A stretch of 64,000 nucleotides of DNA from Nocardioides sp. URHA0032 (GTDB lineage Bacteria > Actinomycetota > Actinomycetes > Propionibacteriales > Nocardioidaceae). Made by a program: the position numbers and the translations under genes. Positions 1 to 9,265 of the stretch are shown piece after piece. The stretch covers positions 186,001 to 250,000 of the forward strand of contig NZ_JIAV01000018.1 in the NCBI RefSeq assembly GCF_000620645.1, in the 5' to 3' direction. Under the pieces are notes generated by a model, which saw only the letters and a list, made by a program, of their open reading frames with translations, made no database searches and had not been told where the DNA came from. How positions within the stretch are numbered: the first letter of the stretch is position 1; each line of letters begins with the position of its first letter.

Positions 1-155
1 ACGTCGAAGACCCCGACCGACTCCCGGACGGCCGTGTGCTCCTTGACGACGCCGGCGGGGTACTCCAGCGGCATCGACCAGCCACCGAACTCCGCGAACT
101 TCGCGCCGAGGGCCTCGTGCCGGTCGTTCAAGGGGGAGAGCAGGAGGTCCGCCAT
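1..155 (-). CDS. gcvT: Aminomethyltransferase (glycine cleavage T protein), N-terminal part
   Basis: Only the first 51 codons are in the window; the gene runs off the left edge. Translation from the ATG at 155 gives [20 protein letters not shown], followed by [12 protein letters not shown] and [13 protein letters not shown], the typical opening of GcvT. The family moves the aminomethyl carbon from the lipoylated H protein to tetrahydrofolate in glycine catabolism. The start sits 7 nt from a TAGGTT box (163-168), so the mRNA is probably leaderless. The gene is divergent from pepA with only 52 bp between the two starts. The identity rests on the N-terminal motif alone, but that motif is distinctive. 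Confidence 0.85.
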   Translation of the reverse strand, partial: MADLLLSPLNDRHEALGAKFAEFGGWSMPLEYPAGVVKEHTAVRESVGVFD

Positions 156-162
156 GGCGGCG

Positions 163-168
163 AACCTA
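163..168 (-). promoter_or_regulatory. -10 box of gcvT (leaderless)
   Basis: TAGGTT read on the minus strand lies 7 nt before the gcvT ATG. This matches the actinobacterial TANNNT -10 element placed so that transcription starts at the initiation codon. The transcription start is inferred. Confidence 0.5.
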
Positions 169-195
169 CCGCAGGGCCGTGCTCGCCCCGGCGTC

Positions 196-201
196 TATCC
201 T
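196..201 (+). promoter_or_regulatory. -10 box of pepA (leaderless)
   Basis: TATCCT lies 6 nt upstream of the GTG at 208. No Shine-Dalgarno sequence precedes that GTG, which fits a leaderless transcript and supports this start over upstream in-frame ATGs. Confidence 0.5.
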
Positions 202-207
202 GCCCCG

Positions 208-1710
208 GTGACGTCGTACACCCTGCGCAGCGCCAGCCCCGCCAAGACCCGATGCGACGCCGTCGTCGTGGGGGTGGTCCAGGGCGCGAAGGGCCCGGAG
301 CTGGACGGCGCGGCCGGCGACGTCGCCTCGGCGTACGGCCGCAAGCTCCGCCCGCTCATGTCCGGCCTCGGTGTGACCGGCAAGTCCGGCGAGGTCGTGA
401 AGGTGCCGACCGCCGGGGCCATCCCCTCCCCCCTGCTCGTGCTCGTCGGCCTGGGGCGCAACCAGGACGCGACCGCGGTACGCCGGGCCGCGGGCGTCGC
501 CGCCCGCGCGGTCACCAATGCGGCGTCGGTCGCCGTGGCGCTGCCGGCGGACTCCGCGGAGCTCGTGCGCGCGGTCACCGAGGGATGGGAGCTCGGCGGG
601 TACGCGTTCACGGCGTACAAGAAGGACGAGAAGAAGGACGGCCCCGGGGAGGTGGTGGTGCTCAGCGCCGCCGCGCGCCGCAAGGAGGTCATCACTGCGT
701 TCGAGGAGAGCCGGGTCGTGACCCGCGCGGTCGCCGCGACCCGCGACTGGGTGAACACCCCGCCGGGCGACCTGACGCCGCCGAAGTTCGCCGACGCCGT
801 CGTGGCGGCGACCAAGGAGGTCACGAGGGGCCGGGGTGCCCCGAAGATCGGCATCCGGGTGCTGGACGAGGAGGAGCTGGCGGAGCTCGGCTGCGGCGGC
901 ATCCTCGGCGTCGGCATGGGCTCGTCGGCGGCGCCGCGGCTGGTCGAGCTGACCTACGCCCCGAAGGGCGCCCGGCACCACCTCGCGCTCGTCGGCAAGG
1001 GCATCACCTTCGACTCAGGCGGCCTCACGATCAAGCCCGCGGCGAGCATGAACGACATGAAGTCGGACATGGCGGGTGCCGCGGCGATCGTCCAGGCGAC
1101 GTACGCGATCGCGACCCTCGGGCTGCCGGTGCGGATCTCCGCGTTCGCGCCGATGGCGGAGAACATGGTCTCCGGCTCGTCCATGCGGCCCGGTGACGTG
1201 CTGACGATGTACGGCGGCACCACGGTCGAGGTGCTCAACACCGACGCCGAGGGCCGGCTGATCCTGGCCGACGCGCTCATGCGCGCGACCGAGCAGCAGC
1301 CCGACGTGATCCTGGACGTGGCCACGCTCACTGGCCACATGGTGGTGGCCCTCGGTGACCGGATCTCCGGCGTGATGGGGTCCGACGACGTCGTCGCGGA
1401 CGTCCTCGTCGCCGCGGCGACCGCCGGCGAGGAGATGTGGCCGATGCCGATCCCCGAGGCGATGTCGGAGCGGATCACCAGCAGCAAGGTCGCCGACCTG
1501 TCGCAGCACGACTGGATCCGGTGGGGCGGTGGCCTGTTCGCGGCCGCGTTCCTGCGCGAGTTCACGGCCGGGCTGCCGTGGGCGCACCTCGACATCGCCG
1601 GGCCGTCGTTCAACTCCGGCAGCGCGTGGGGGCACCAGACCCCGGGCGGCACCGGCGTCGCCGTGGCGACGCTGGTCGACTTCGCGCGGGCGCTCGCTAC
1701 TCGCCCATGA
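208..1710 (+). CDS. pepA: Leucyl aminopeptidase (M17 family)
   Basis: A 500-residue cytosolic metallo-aminopeptidase that removes N-terminal residues from peptides. The M17 signature NTDAEGRL is at residues 344-351, preceded by the metal-binding stretches VGKGITFDSGGLTIKP and DMKSDMAGAAA. The length matches the family. The frame stays open upstream to position 34, but that part overlaps the oppositely oriented gcvT start and reads unlike a PepA N-terminus. The GTG at 208 (VTSYTLRSASPAKTRCD) is therefore the likely start. The 3' end overlaps the convergent gene at 1697 by 14 bp. The order pepA, lpd, E2 is familiar from other actinobacteria. Confidence 0.93.
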   Translation: MTSYTLRSASPAKTRCDAVVVGVVQGAKGPELDGAAGDVASAYGRKLRPLMSGLGVTGKSGEVVKVPTAGAIPSPLLVLVGLGRNQDATAVRRAAGVAARAVTNAASVAVALPADSAELVRAVTEGWELGGYAFTAYKKDEKKDGPGEVVVLSAAARRKEVITAFEESRVVTRAVAATRDWVNTPPGDLTPPKFADAVVAATKEVTRGRGAPKIGIRVLDEEELAELGCGGILGVGMGSSAAPRLVELTYAPKGARHHLALVGKGITFDSGGLTIKPAASMNDMKSDMAGAAAIVQATYAIATLGLPVRISAFAPMAENMVSGSSMRPGDVLTMYGGTTVEVLNTDAEGRLILADALMRATEQQPDVILDVATLTGHMVVALGDRISGVMGSDDVVADVLVAAATAGEEMWPMPIPEAMSERITSSKVADLSQHDWIRWGGGLFAAAFLREFTAGLPWAHLDIAGPSFNSGSAWGHQTPGGTGVAVATLVDFARALATRP

Positions 1711-2059
1711 GCTTCTTGCGGCGGTTGTAGTCGCGCATCCGCTGGGGGATGCCGACGACGGCGGCGTCGTACGACGGGATCTGGTTGCGGTTGCAGAAGT
1801 CGTGCGCCCACTTCACCGAGGGCACCCGGCGCCGGGTCCACTCCCCGTCGTGCGCGACGAGCAGCAGCGTCACGTCGCTGACCGCCGTGCGCGGCTCGAC
1901 GAAGCCCTCGACGCCGCGGCGCTCCGCGGTCCAGGCCTGCAGGTGGTCGAGGTCCATGCCGTCGGCGGCGCGCACCCGCGTCGAGCCGGTGCGTTGAGCG
2001 TCGCGTGCCGGCCGGCTCATCTTCGTCGAGCCGCGGCGGAAGCGGTTCATCCATGACAT
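1697..2059 (-). CDS. Conserved actinobacterial protein of unknown function
   Basis: A 120-residue basic protein with no signal peptide or membrane segment. It contains SVKWAHDFCNRNQIPSYDA and ends RMRDYNRRKKLMGE. It lies between convergent pepA and divergent lpd. A small protein at this place is common in actinobacterial pepA-lpd neighbourhoods, but I cannot assign a function. The ATG at 2059 (MSWMNRFRRG) is chosen because upstream codons run into the lpd promoter region; ATGs at 2050 and 2020 are alternatives. Its C-terminus overlaps the pepA stop. Confidence 0.7.
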   Translation of the reverse strand: MSWMNRFRRGSTKMSRPARDAQRTGSTRVRAADGMDLDHLQAWTAERRGVEGFVEPRTAVSDVTLLLVAHDGEWTRRRVPSVKWAHDFCNRNQIPSYDAAVVGIPQRMRDYNRRKKLMGE

Positions 2060-2141
2060 GCGCCCAAGTGTGCCCTGACGGGCTACCGGAGCGTAGGAAC
2101 CTCGGTGTGGACACGTTGCACGGAAGTGCAAGGATGGCCCC

Positions 2142-3521
2142 GTGGCCGATCCCGACTTCGACGTTCTCATCCTCGGCGCCGGCTCCGGTGGCTACGCGTG
2201 TGCCCTCCGGGCCGCGCAGCTGGGCCTCTCGGTGGGCCTGGTCGAGAAGGGCAACCTCGGGGGCACCTGCCTCCACGTCGGCTGCATCCCGACCAAGGCG
2301 CTGCTGCACGCCGCCGAGGTCGCCGACCAGGCCCGCGAGTCCGAGCAGTTCGGCGTGCGGGCGACCCTCGAGGGCATCGACATGCCGGGCGTGAACGCCT
2401 ACAAGGACGGCGTCGTCTCCCGGCTCTACAAGGGCCTCGCGGGCCTGATCAAGAGCCGCGGCATCACCGTCATCGAGGGCACCGGCCGGCTCACCGGCCC
2501 GCGCGAGGTCACCGTCGACGGGACGGCGTACACCGGCAGGAACGTCGTGCTCGCCTCTGGCTCCTACGCCCGCACCCTGCCCGGCCTGGACGTCGACGGG
2601 GAGCGGGTGATCACCTCCGAGCACGCGCTGCGGCTCGAGAACGTGCCGGCCTCCGTGGTCGTGCTCGGTGGCGGCGTGATCGGCTGCGAGTTCGCGAGCG
2701 TGTGGCGCTCCTTCGGCGCCGAGGTCACCATCGTCGAGGCGCTCCCCCGGCTGGTCGCCGCCGAGGACGAGGCGTCCTCGAAGGCCCTGGAGCGGGCGTT
2801 CCGCAAGCGCGGCATCGCGTTCCGCACCGGCACGCCGTTCCAGAGCGTCAAGCACACCGACACCGGCGTCGCGGTCACCGTCGAGGGCGGCGACGTGATC
2901 GAGGCCGACCTGCTGCTGGTCGCGGTCGGCCGCGGGCCGGTCACCGAGGGCCTCGGGTACGACGAGCAGGGCGTCTCGATGGACCGCGGCTTCGTGCTGG
3001 CCGACGACCGCTGCCGCACGAACCTCGAGGGCGTGTACGCCGTGGGCGACATCGTCCCGGGACTGCAGCTCGCGCACCGCGGGTTCCAGCAGGGGGTCTT
3101 CGTCGCCGAGGACATCGCCGGGCTCGACCCGCGGCCGGTCGACGAGGCAGGCATCCCGCGGGTGACGTACTCCCACCCGGAGGTCGCGTCCGTCGGCCTC
3201 GACGAGGCGAAGGCCGCGTCGACGTACGGCGCGGACGGCATCGAGACCTTCACCTTCGACCTCGGCGGCAACGGCAAGAGCCAGATCCTCAAGACGCAGG
3301 GCTTCGTGAAGCTGGTGCGCCGCAAGGACGGGCCGGTCATCGGCGTGCACCTGGTCGGCGACCGGGTCGGCGAGCTCATCGGCGAGGCGCAGCTCATCTA
3401 CAACTGGGAGGGGTACCCCGAGGACGTGGCCCCCCTGGTCCACGCGCACCCCACGCAGAACGAGGCGCTCGGCGAGGCGCACCTGGCCCTCGCCGGCAAG
3501 CCGTTCCACGCACACTCCTGA
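2142..3521 (+). CDS. lpd: Dihydrolipoyl dehydrogenase (E3)
   Basis: A 459-residue FAD disulfide oxidoreductase that reoxidises dihydrolipoyl groups of 2-oxoacid dehydrogenase complexes and passes electrons to NAD. The FAD-binding [17 protein letters not shown] is followed by the redox-active pair C43/C48 in [11 protein letters not shown]. The NAD-binding motif is [16 protein letters not shown], and the C-terminal His-Glu region is [14 protein letters not shown]. The start is the GTG at 2142, preceded by AAGGA with 8 nt spacing. The E2 gene follows 28 bp downstream, so the two probably form an operon. This is a classic E3 without an N-terminal lipoyl domain. Confidence 0.95.
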   Translation: MADPDFDVLILGAGSGGYACALRAAQLGLSVGLVEKGNLGGTCLHVGCIPTKALLHAAEVADQARESEQFGVRATLEGIDMPGVNAYKDGVVSRLYKGLAGLIKSRGITVIEGTGRLTGPREVTVDGTAYTGRNVVLASGSYARTLPGLDVDGERVITSEHALRLENVPASVVVLGGGVIGCEFASVWRSFGAEVTIVEALPRLVAAEDEASSKALERAFRKRGIAFRTGTPFQSVKHTDTGVAVTVEGGDVIEADLLLVAVGRGPVTEGLGYDEQGVSMDRGFVLADDRCRTNLEGVYAVGDIVPGLQLAHRGFQQGVFVAEDIAGLDPRPVDEAGIPRVTYSHPEVASVGLDEAKAASTYGADGIETFTFDLGGNGKSQILKTQGFVKLVRRKDGPVIGVHLVGDRVGELIGEAQLIYNWEGYPEDVAPLVHAHPTQNEALGEAHLALAGKPFHAHS

Positions 3522-3549
3522 CAGACGAGAACCGAAGCGAAGGAAGTCC

Positions 3550-5331
3550 ATGGCCACCGAAGTCAACCTGCCGGCACTCGGCGAGTCCGTCACCGAAGGC
3601 ACCGTCACCCGCTGGCTCAAGCAGGTCGGTGACTCGGTGGCGGTGGACGAGCCGTTGCTCGAGGTCTCGACCGACAAGGTCGACACCGAGATCCCCTCGC
3701 CGATCGCCGGCACGCTGCTGGAGATCAAGGCGAACGAGGACGACACGGTCGAGGTCGGCGCCGTCCTCGCGGTGATCGGCGACGAGGGTGAGTCGTCCGG
3801 CTCGTCGGACTCGTCCGGGCAGGAGTCCCAGCCGGAGCCCGAGCCGGAGCCCGAGCCGGAGCCGGAGCGGGAGAAGGCCCAGGAGCCCGAGGCCGCCGAG
3901 GAGCCCGCCCCCGCGGGCGAGGAGGCCGAGAAGCCCGCCGCGCAGGCCAAGCCGTCCGGCGGCGGCGGTACGACGGTGTCGCTGCCCGCGCTGGGTGAGT
4001 CGGTCACCGAGGGCACCGTGACGCGCTGGCTGAAGCAGGTCGGCGACGGCGTGGCGGTCGACGAGCCGCTGCTCGAGGTCTCCACCGACAAGGTCGACAC
4101 CGAGATCCCCTCACCGGTCGCCGGCACGCTGCTGGAGATCAAGGTCCAGGAGGACGAGACCGTCGAGGTCGGCGCCGAGCTGGCCGTGATCGGTGACGCG
4201 GACGCCGCTCCCGCGAAGCAGGAGGAGAAGGCCGAGGAGAGGCAGCCGGAGCCCGAGCCGGAGCCCGAGCCGGAGCCCGAGCCGGAGCCCGAGCCGGAGC
4301 CCGAGCCGGAGCCCGAGCCCGCGCCCCAGGAGACGAAGCAGCCCGAGCCCGCGCGGGCGGCCGAGCCCGAGCCCGCCCCGGCGGCCGGAACGGCCGAGGC
4401 GTCCGGTGACGGCCCCGGCTACGTGACGCCGCTGGTCCGCAAGATGGCCGCGCAGCACAACGTGGACCTGGCCTCGATCGCCGGCACCGGCGTCGGCGGC
4501 CGGATCCGGAAGCAGGACGTCCTGGACGCCGCCGCCAAGGCCCAGCAGCCGGCCGCAGCCGCCCCGGCTCCGGCCGCGGCCGCCGCCTCGGCGCCCGCGC
4601 CGGCGACGACCCCGTCCCCGCTGCGCGGCCAGACCGAGAAGCTGTCGCGACTGCGCAAGATCATCGCGTCCCGGATGGTCGAGTCGCTGCAGCACTCGGC
4701 CCAGCTGACCCAGGTCATGGAGGTCGACGTCACGAACGTCGCCCGGTTGCGCGAGGCCGCCAAGGAGGACTTCCTGGCGCGCGAGGGCGTGAAGCTGACG
4801 TACCTGCCGTTCTTCGCGAAGGCCGCGATCGACGCGCTCAAGGTGCACCCCGCCCTCAACGCGACGATCGACACCGAGGCGGGCGAGGTCACCTACTTCG
4901 ACCGCGAGCACCTGGCCATCGCGGTCGACACCGAGAAGGGCTTGCTCACCCCGGTGATCAAGGACGCCGGCGACCTGTCGGTGGCCGGGCTGGCGAAGAA
5001 GATCGCCGACGTGGCGGGCCGCACCCGGTCCAACAAGATCGGCCCGGACGAGCTGTCCGGCGGCACGTTCACGATCACGAACCTCGGCAGCTTCGGAGCC
5101 CTGTTCGACACCCCGATCATCAACAAGCCGCAGGTCGCGATCCTCGGCCCCGGCGCGGTCGTCAAGCGCCCGGTGGTCATCGACGACCCGAACCTCGGCG
5201 AGACGATCGCGGTGCGGCACATGGTCTACCTGTCGCTCACCTACGACCACCAGCTGGTCGACGGCGCCGACGCGGGCCGGTTCCTCCGGGACGTCAAGCA
5301 GCGGCTCGAGGCCGGCCAGTTCGAGATCTGA
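3550..5331 (+). CDS. sucB: Dihydrolipoamide acyltransferase (E2 of a 2-oxoacid dehydrogenase)
   Basis: A 593-residue E2 core protein. It has two lipoyl domains, with lipoylated lysines predicted at K43 and K181, each in [12 protein letters not shown]. An E3-binding domain spans about 291-327, and the acyltransferase domain contains TYDHQLVDG (H567, D571). Long Pro-Glu linkers join the parts. Actinobacterial proteins of this layout are annotated as succinyl- or acetyl-transferring E2; in several actinobacteria the pyruvate and 2-oxoglutarate complexes share one E2, so the substrate is not settled by sequence. The start has an RBS (GAAGGAAGT) just upstream. It lies 28 bp after lpd. No E1 gene is in the window. 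Confidence 0.92.
   Translation: MATEVNLPALGESVTEGTVTRWLKQVGDSVAVDEPLLEVSTDKVDTEIPSPIAGTLLEIKANEDDTVEVGAVLAVIGDEGESSGSSDSSGQESQPEPEPEPEPEPEREKAQEPEAAEEPAPAGEEAEKPAAQAKPSGGGGTTVSLPALGESVTEGTVTRWLKQVGDGVAVDEPLLEVSTDKVDTEIPSPVAGTLLEIKVQEDETVEVGAELAVIGDADAAPAKQEEKAEERQPEPEPEPEPEPEPEPEPEPEPEPEPAPQETKQPEPARAAEPEPAPAAGTAEASGDGPGYVTPLVRKMAAQHNVDLASIAGTGVGGRIRKQDVLDAAAKAQQPAAAAPAPAAAAASAPAPATTPSPLRGQTEKLSRLRKIIASRMVESLQHSAQLTQVMEVDVTNVARLREAAKEDFLAREGVKLTYLPFFAKAAIDALKVHPALNATIDTEAGEVTYFDREHLAIAVDTEKGLLTPVIKDAGDLSVAGLAKKIADVAGRTRSNKIGPDELSGGTFTITNLGSFGALFDTPIINKPQVAILGPGAVVKRPVVIDDPNLGETIAVRHMVYLSLTYDHQLVDGADAGRFLRDVKQRLEAGQFEI
3832..3868 (+). repeat. Pro-Glu coding repeat, first linker of E2
   Basis: A short run of alternating CCG/CCC and GAG codons encodes (PE)n at residues 95-106, between lipoyl domain 1 and lipoyl domain 2. 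Confidence 0.8.
4246..4320 (+). repeat. 12-bp tandem repeat coding (Pro-Glu)n, second linker of E2
   Basis: About six copies of the 12-bp unit GAGCCGGAGCCC encode uninterrupted Pro-Glu pairs at residues 233-257. Codons alternate CCG and CCC strictly, which shows recent unit duplication. Slippage could change linker length between strains. Confidence 0.85.
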
Positions 5332-5385
5332 CGCCTCGGTGTCACCATGAGACCGGGACTTGCGGCCACATGACAGGCTGACCGC

Positions 5386-6282
5386 ATGCCGAAGTCCGTC
5401 GTGATCGCCGGGGCATCGGGGTTCCTCGGCACCCACCTCGCCGAGGGGCTCACCGGCCGCGGCCACTCCGTGGTGGCGCTGGTGCGGCGGCCCGCGTCGG
5501 GACCCGGCGAGTCGACCTGGGACCCGTACGCCGGTGAGCTCGACCGCGACGTCATCGAGGCCGCCGACGTGGTGGTCAACCTGGCCGGCGCCCCGACCGT
5601 CGGCAACCCGCACTCCAGGACCTGGGCCCGCGAGCTCCGGGAGAGCCGGATCACGACCACGACCGTGCTCGCGGAAGCGGTGGCGGCGAGCGCCGGCAAG
5701 CCGGCGTTCCTGGCCGGCAACGCGGTCGCCTGGTACGGCGACCACGGCGACGAGGTCGTCACCGAGGAGTCCGACAGCCGCGGGGACGGCTTCCTCACCC
5801 GGGTCACCCGCGAGTGGCAGGACGTCGCGGCCCCGGCCGCCGAGGCCGGCGCCCGGGTCTGCTTCCTCCGCACCGCGCCGGTCATCGACCGGGAGAGCGC
5901 ACCGCTGAAACAGCTGCGGATCCTGACCAGGCTCGGCCTCGGCGCCCGGCTCGGCAGTGGCCGGCAGCACATGGCGATGATCAGCCTGCGCGACTGGGTC
6001 GGCGGCGTCACGCACCTCGTCGAGCACGACGACGTCAGCGGACCGGTCAACCTCTGCAGCCCGGAGACGCCGACGAACCGGGAGTTCACCGACGCGCTCG
6101 CGCGGGCGCTCGGCCGTCGGGCGCGGGTGGGAGTCCCGACCTTCGCGATCGAGCGGGGGGCCGGCCGGCTGGCACCCGAGGCGCTGGGGTCGCTGAACCT
6201 GCGGCCGGCGGTCCTCGAGGCTGCGGGCTACCGGTTCCGGGACCGCACCGTCCACGAGGTCATCCGGACCGGGCTGGGCTGA
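5386..6282 (+). CDS. TIGR01777-type NAD(P)-binding epimerase-like protein
   Basis: A 298-residue extended short-chain dehydrogenase-like protein (SDR39U1/TIGR01777 group). The N-terminal dinucleotide motif GASGFLGTHLAEGL is at residues 9-22. VVNLAGAPTVGN and FLAGNAVAWYGDHGDE are typical of the group, and the C-terminus RPAVLEAAGYRFRDRTVHE is the DUF1731 tail. The biochemical role of this family is not established. It lies 54 bp after the E2 gene and overlaps the convergent gene at 6260 by 23 bp. A CAGGCT element 6 nt before the ATG may be its own promoter. Confidence 0.85.
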   Translation: MPKSVVIAGASGFLGTHLAEGLTGRGHSVVALVRRPASGPGESTWDPYAGELDRDVIEAADVVVNLAGAPTVGNPHSRTWARELRESRITTTTVLAEAVAASAGKPAFLAGNAVAWYGDHGDEVVTEESDSRGDGFLTRVTREWQDVAAPAAEAGARVCFLRTAPVIDRESAPLKQLRILTRLGLGARLGSGRQHMAMISLRDWVGGVTHLVEHDDVSGPVNLCSPETPTNREFTDALARALGRRARVGVPTFAIERGAGRLAPEALGSLNLRPAVLEAAGYRFRDRTVHEVIRTGLG

Positions 6283-6688
6283 GGACCGAGCAGACCCGCC
6301 ACTCCCCCTCGAGCTGCCGGAGCGTCACGACGTGCCGGGTCGGGAGGTCCCGGGGCAGCGTCAGCAGACCGGGTACGGCGATCCCGCCGGCCACCCGGTC
6401 GGTCACCTCGAGCACCAGCGCGGCCGGCGTACGCGCCCGGACGTGCACGCGGAGCAGCTGCATCCGCAGCCCGCTCACCCGCATCCCCCGCGCCGACCAG
6501 GCCCGCAGCATCGTCGCGTCGCGGCGGCCGGCGACCGACCCCGGCGCGTACAGCGACCGCAGGCCGGCCACGTCGCCCCTCGCCCAGGCGGCCGCCCGCC
6601 GCTCGTCCCACGCGTGCAGGACGTCGGCGGGCGCCGGCCCGAGAGCGAGCACGGTCGGCAGCAGCAGGGCGGGGAGCACGGGGACCAC
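6260..6688 (-). CDS. Putative secreted protein, unknown function
   Basis: A 142-residue protein with a hydrophobic N-terminus (VLPALLLPTVLALGPAPADV) that looks like a Sec signal peptide. It is followed by a small domain beginning VLHAWDERRAAAWARGDVAGL and SLYAPGSVAGRRD, then VVTLRQLEGEWRVCSV. The pattern resembles NTF2-like folds seen in exported actinobacterial proteins, but this is a weak impression. The start is one of two adjacent GTG codons near 6688. It converges on the gene ending at 6282, with 23 bp of overlap. Confidence 0.6.
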   Translation of the reverse strand: MVPVLPALLLPTVLALGPAPADVLHAWDERRAAAWARGDVAGLRSLYAPGSVAGRRDATMLRAWSARGMRVSGLRMQLLRVHVRARTPAALVLEVTDRVAGGIAVPGLLTLPRDLPTRHVVTLRQLEGEWRVCSVLSPARSG

Positions 6689-6745
6689 CTACCCGTTCCG
6701 CGGGTCGTGCCCGGGTTCCTCCACAGGGAGTGCCACACTCGACCC

Positions 6746-7642
6746 GTGCTGAGCCGTCGCACGCTCCTGCTCGGGGGCACCACTGCCGGGGCCGTCCTCG
6801 TGGCCGGTGCCGCCGCCGGCGTCGAGCAGGGCGTCCTGCCGGGGAGACCGTGGCTGCAGTCCACCCTGCACCTCAACGGCGCCGCCGGGACGATCCCGGA
6901 CGTCGAGCCGGGGCAGGTCGAGCACGGCACGTTCGTCTCCAGCGCTCGCCTCGGGGCCGAGACCGGCTGGGTCCTGATCCATCCCCCGGGCCACCACGAG
7001 CACGTCCCGCTGGTGGTCGCGCTGCACGGCCTCGGCGAGGACTCCGGCTCGCTGACCGGGCCGTCCTTCGGACTGCCCCAGTACCTCGCCGCGGCCGTGG
7101 CGGACGGCGTCCCGCCGTTCGCGATCGCGGCGGCGGACGGCGGCGCGTCGTACTGGCACCTGCGTCCCGACGGGGAGGACGCGTCCGCGATGGTCACCGA
7201 CGAGCTGCTGCCGCTGCTGCGGCGCGGGCACGGCGTGCGCACCGACCGGATCGGCCTGATCGGCTGGTCGATGGGCGGGTACGGCGCCCTGCGCCTGGCC
7301 GGCGACCTCGGCAAGCAGCGCGTCGCCGCGGTCGTCGCGGCCAGTCCCGCGATCTGGAGCGACGCGGGCAGCGCGTCGAAGTCCGGCTTCGTCGATGCCG
7401 AGGAGTACGACAAGTACTCGGTATTGGGCCACCAGGAGGACCTGGACGGCATCCCGGTGCGCATCGACGTCGGCACCGGTGACCCGTTCTACCGCGACGT
7501 CCAGGACTACGTGCACGCCTTCCCCGACGACGCCGACGTGACGAGCAGCTTCCAGCCCGGCGCCCACGACCCGGCGTACTGGCGGCGGATGCTGCCCGCC
7601 GAGCTGGCCTTCCTCGGGTCGGCAGTAGGCTCGAGGGCGTGA
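6746..7642 (+). CDS. Secreted alpha/beta hydrolase (esterase family)
   Basis: A 298-residue putative esterase. The N-terminus [20 protein letters not shown] has the twin-Arg-like, hydrophobic pattern of an export signal. The catalytic elbow [10 protein letters not shown] puts the nucleophile at S175. A later Asp ([12 protein letters not shown]) and His ([12 protein letters not shown]) complete the likely triad, as in the antigen 85/esterase D family. The GTG at 6746 is chosen because the signal peptide begins there; the frame extends upstream only through sequence that overlaps the opposite-strand gene. The stop overlaps the lipB start by 4 bp. The substrate is unknown. Confidence 0.82.
   Translation: MLSRRTLLLGGTTAGAVLVAGAAAGVEQGVLPGRPWLQSTLHLNGAAGTIPDVEPGQVEHGTFVSSARLGAETGWVLIHPPGHHEHVPLVVALHGLGEDSGSLTGPSFGLPQYLAAAVADGVPPFAIAAADGGASYWHLRPDGEDASAMVTDELLPLLRRGHGVRTDRIGLIGWSMGGYGALRLAGDLGKQRVAAVVAASPAIWSDAGSASKSGFVDAEEYDKYSVLGHQEDLDGIPVRIDVGTGDPFYRDVQDYVHAFPDDADVTSSFQPGAHDPAYWRRMLPAELAFLGSAVGSRA
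7626..7631 (+). promoter_or_regulatory. -10 box of lipB (leaderless)
   Basis: TAGGCT lies inside the end of the esterase gene, 7 nt before the lipB GTG. It suggests that lipB has its own leaderless promoter in addition to any read-through. Confidence 0.5.
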
Positions 7643-8343
7643 AGTTCGAGGACGTCGGGACCGTCGACTACCTCGCCGCCTGGGAGCTCCAGCGCGAGGT
7701 CCACGCCCGGGTCGCCGACGGCGCGCAGGACGACACCGTGCTGCTGCTCGAGCACCCGCCGGTGTTCACCGCCGGCAAGCGCACCGAGCCGCACGAACGC
7801 CCGCTCGACCCCGGGGGTGCGCCGATCATCGACGTCGACCGCGGCGGCAAGATCACCTTCCACGGCCCCGGCCAGCTGGTCGGCTACCCCATCGTCACGC
7901 TCCCCGACCACGTCAAGGTCGTCGACTACGTCCGCCGGGTCGAGGAGGCGCTGATCCGGGTCTGCGCCGACCTGGGCGTGGTGACCGCCCGGGTGCCCGG
8001 CCGCAGCGGCGTCTGGCTCCGGGCGGACGAGCGCGGCCCGGAGCGCAAGGTCGCCGCCCTCGGCATCCGGGTCAGCCGCGGCGTGACCATGCACGGCTTC
8101 GCGCTCAACTGCGACGTCGACCTGGGCTGGTACGACCGGTTCGTGCCGTGCGGCATCGCCGACGCCGGCGTCACCTCGCTGAGCCGCGAGCTGGGGCGCG
8201 ACGTGACGGTCGCCGCGGTCACGCCGTACGTCGAACGGCACCTGCGCGAGTACCTCTCCTGGGCGCCGTACGACGCGACCCCGGACTACGAGGCGCGGCC
8301 CGACCCCGCGCGCCAGCCCCGGATCGAGCTGATCACGCCGTAG
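7639..8343 (+). CDS. lipB: Octanoyl-[acyl carrier protein] transferase
   Basis: A 234-residue transferase that moves octanoate from acyl carrier protein to lipoyl domains, the first step of lipoate biosynthesis. The conserved [17 protein letters not shown] is at residues 68-84. The catalytic lysine is K137 (RKVAALGIR) and the acyl-carrying cysteine is C171 ([13 protein letters not shown]). The start GTG at 7639 overlaps the upstream stop. Its products feed LipA (10262) and its likely targets include the E2 protein at 3550, so the neighbourhood is functionally coherent. Confidence 0.95.
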   Translation: MKFEDVGTVDYLAAWELQREVHARVADGAQDDTVLLLEHPPVFTAGKRTEPHERPLDPGGAPIIDVDRGGKITFHGPGQLVGYPIVTLPDHVKVVDYVRRVEEALIRVCADLGVVTARVPGRSGVWLRADERGPERKVAALGIRVSRGVTMHGFALNCDVDLGWYDRFVPCGIADAGVTSLSRELGRDVTVAAVTPYVERHLREYLSWAPYDATPDYEARPDPARQPRIELITP

Positions 8344-8346
8344 CCT
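8341..8346 (+). promoter_or_regulatory. -10 box of the ABC exporter operon (leaderless)
   Basis: TAGCCT begins at the lipB stop codon and lies 7 nt before the GTG at 8354. Confidence 0.5.
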
Positions 8347-8353
8347 CTCGCCG

Positions 8354-9265
8354 GTGACTGACCTCGTCATCGAGACCTCCGGACTGCGCAAGGAGTTCGC
8401 CGGCCGCCGCGGCCGCCGCGTCGCGGTCGACCGGCTCGACCTGGCCGTGCCGGCCGGGGGCGTGCACGGCTTCCTCGGGCCCAACGGGTCCGGCAAGACC
8501 ACCACGATCCGGATGCTGCTCGGGCTGGCCCGGGCCACGGCGGGCGAGATGCGGCTGTTCGGCCAGCCGGTGCCGTCCGGGCTCCCTCGCGTCATCGGCC
8601 GGATCGGCGCCGTCGTCGAGAGCCCCAAGTTCTCCCCGAACCTCACCGGCCGCCAGAACCTCCTCCTCCTGGCCCGGTCGATCGGCGCCCCTGCGACGAT
8701 GGTGGACACGGCGGTCGAGACGGTCGGGCTCACCGGCCGCGAGCGGGACCGCTACAAGGCCTACTCGCTCGGCATGAAGCAGCGGCTGGCGATCGCGGCG
8801 ACCCTGCTCAAGCAGCCGGACCTGCTCATCCTCGACGAGCCCACGAACGGCCTCGACCCGGCCGGCATCCGCGAGATCCGCGAGACGATCCGCGGGCTGG
8901 GCGAGTCCGGCGTCACCGTCCTGCTCAGCTCGCACATCCTCGCCGAGGTGCAGCAGGTGTGCACCTCGGCCACGATCATCGGCCAGGGTCGGCTGCTCGC
9001 GTCGGGCCGGGTCGACGAGCTCGTCGGCGCGAGCACGGCGTACCGGGTCGGCGCGCCCGATCCCGGGGCGGCCGTCCTGGCGCTGCGGGACGCGGGCTTC
9101 ACGGTGTCCGACGACCTCGTCGTCGAGACCGACCGGCCCGCCGAGCTCACGCGGACCCTCGGGGCCGCCGGGATCTGGCTGACCGAGCTCACGCCGGTAC
9201 GCCGCGACCTGGAGTCGGTGTTCCTGGAGCTCACCGCCGGCACCGAGCTGGGGGCCGGACAGTGA
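8354..9265 (+). CDS. ABC transporter ATP-binding protein
   Basis: A 303-residue ATPase of the DrrA/CcmA type. Walker A is GPNGSGKTTT (42-51), the signature is YSLGMKQRLAIAA, and Walker B is LLILDEPTNGLDP followed by the H-loop LLSSHIL. A C-terminal extension of about 80 residues is typical of exporter ATPases. The permease starts inside its stop codon region (4-bp overlap), so the two form one transporter. The substrate cannot be told from sequence. The pair sits between lipB and lipA, which are often adjacent in actinobacteria. Confidence 0.9.
   Translation: MTDLVIETSGLRKEFAGRRGRRVAVDRLDLAVPAGGVHGFLGPNGSGKTTTIRMLLGLARATAGEMRLFGQPVPSGLPRVIGRIGAVVESPKFSPNLTGRQNLLLLARSIGAPATMVDTAVETVGLTGRERDRYKAYSLGMKQRLAIAATLLKQPDLLILDEPTNGLDPAGIREIRETIRGLGESGVTVLLSSHILAEVQQVCTSATIIGQGRLLASGRVDELVGASTAYRVGAPDPGAAVLALRDAGFTVSDDLVVETDRPAELTRTLGAAGIWLTELTPVRRDLESVFLELTAGTELGAGQ

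Noticed and set aside
954..4142. A 1062-codon minus-strand frame opposite pepA, lpd and E2
   Set aside because: All three plus-strand genes are certain by motif; the opposite frame has only repetitive Ser/Gly and charged stretches.
4246..4320. Tandem repeats that could suggest a CRISPR or minisatellite
   Set aside because: The 12-bp units are contiguous, in frame and encode a Pro-Glu linker; there are no spacers.
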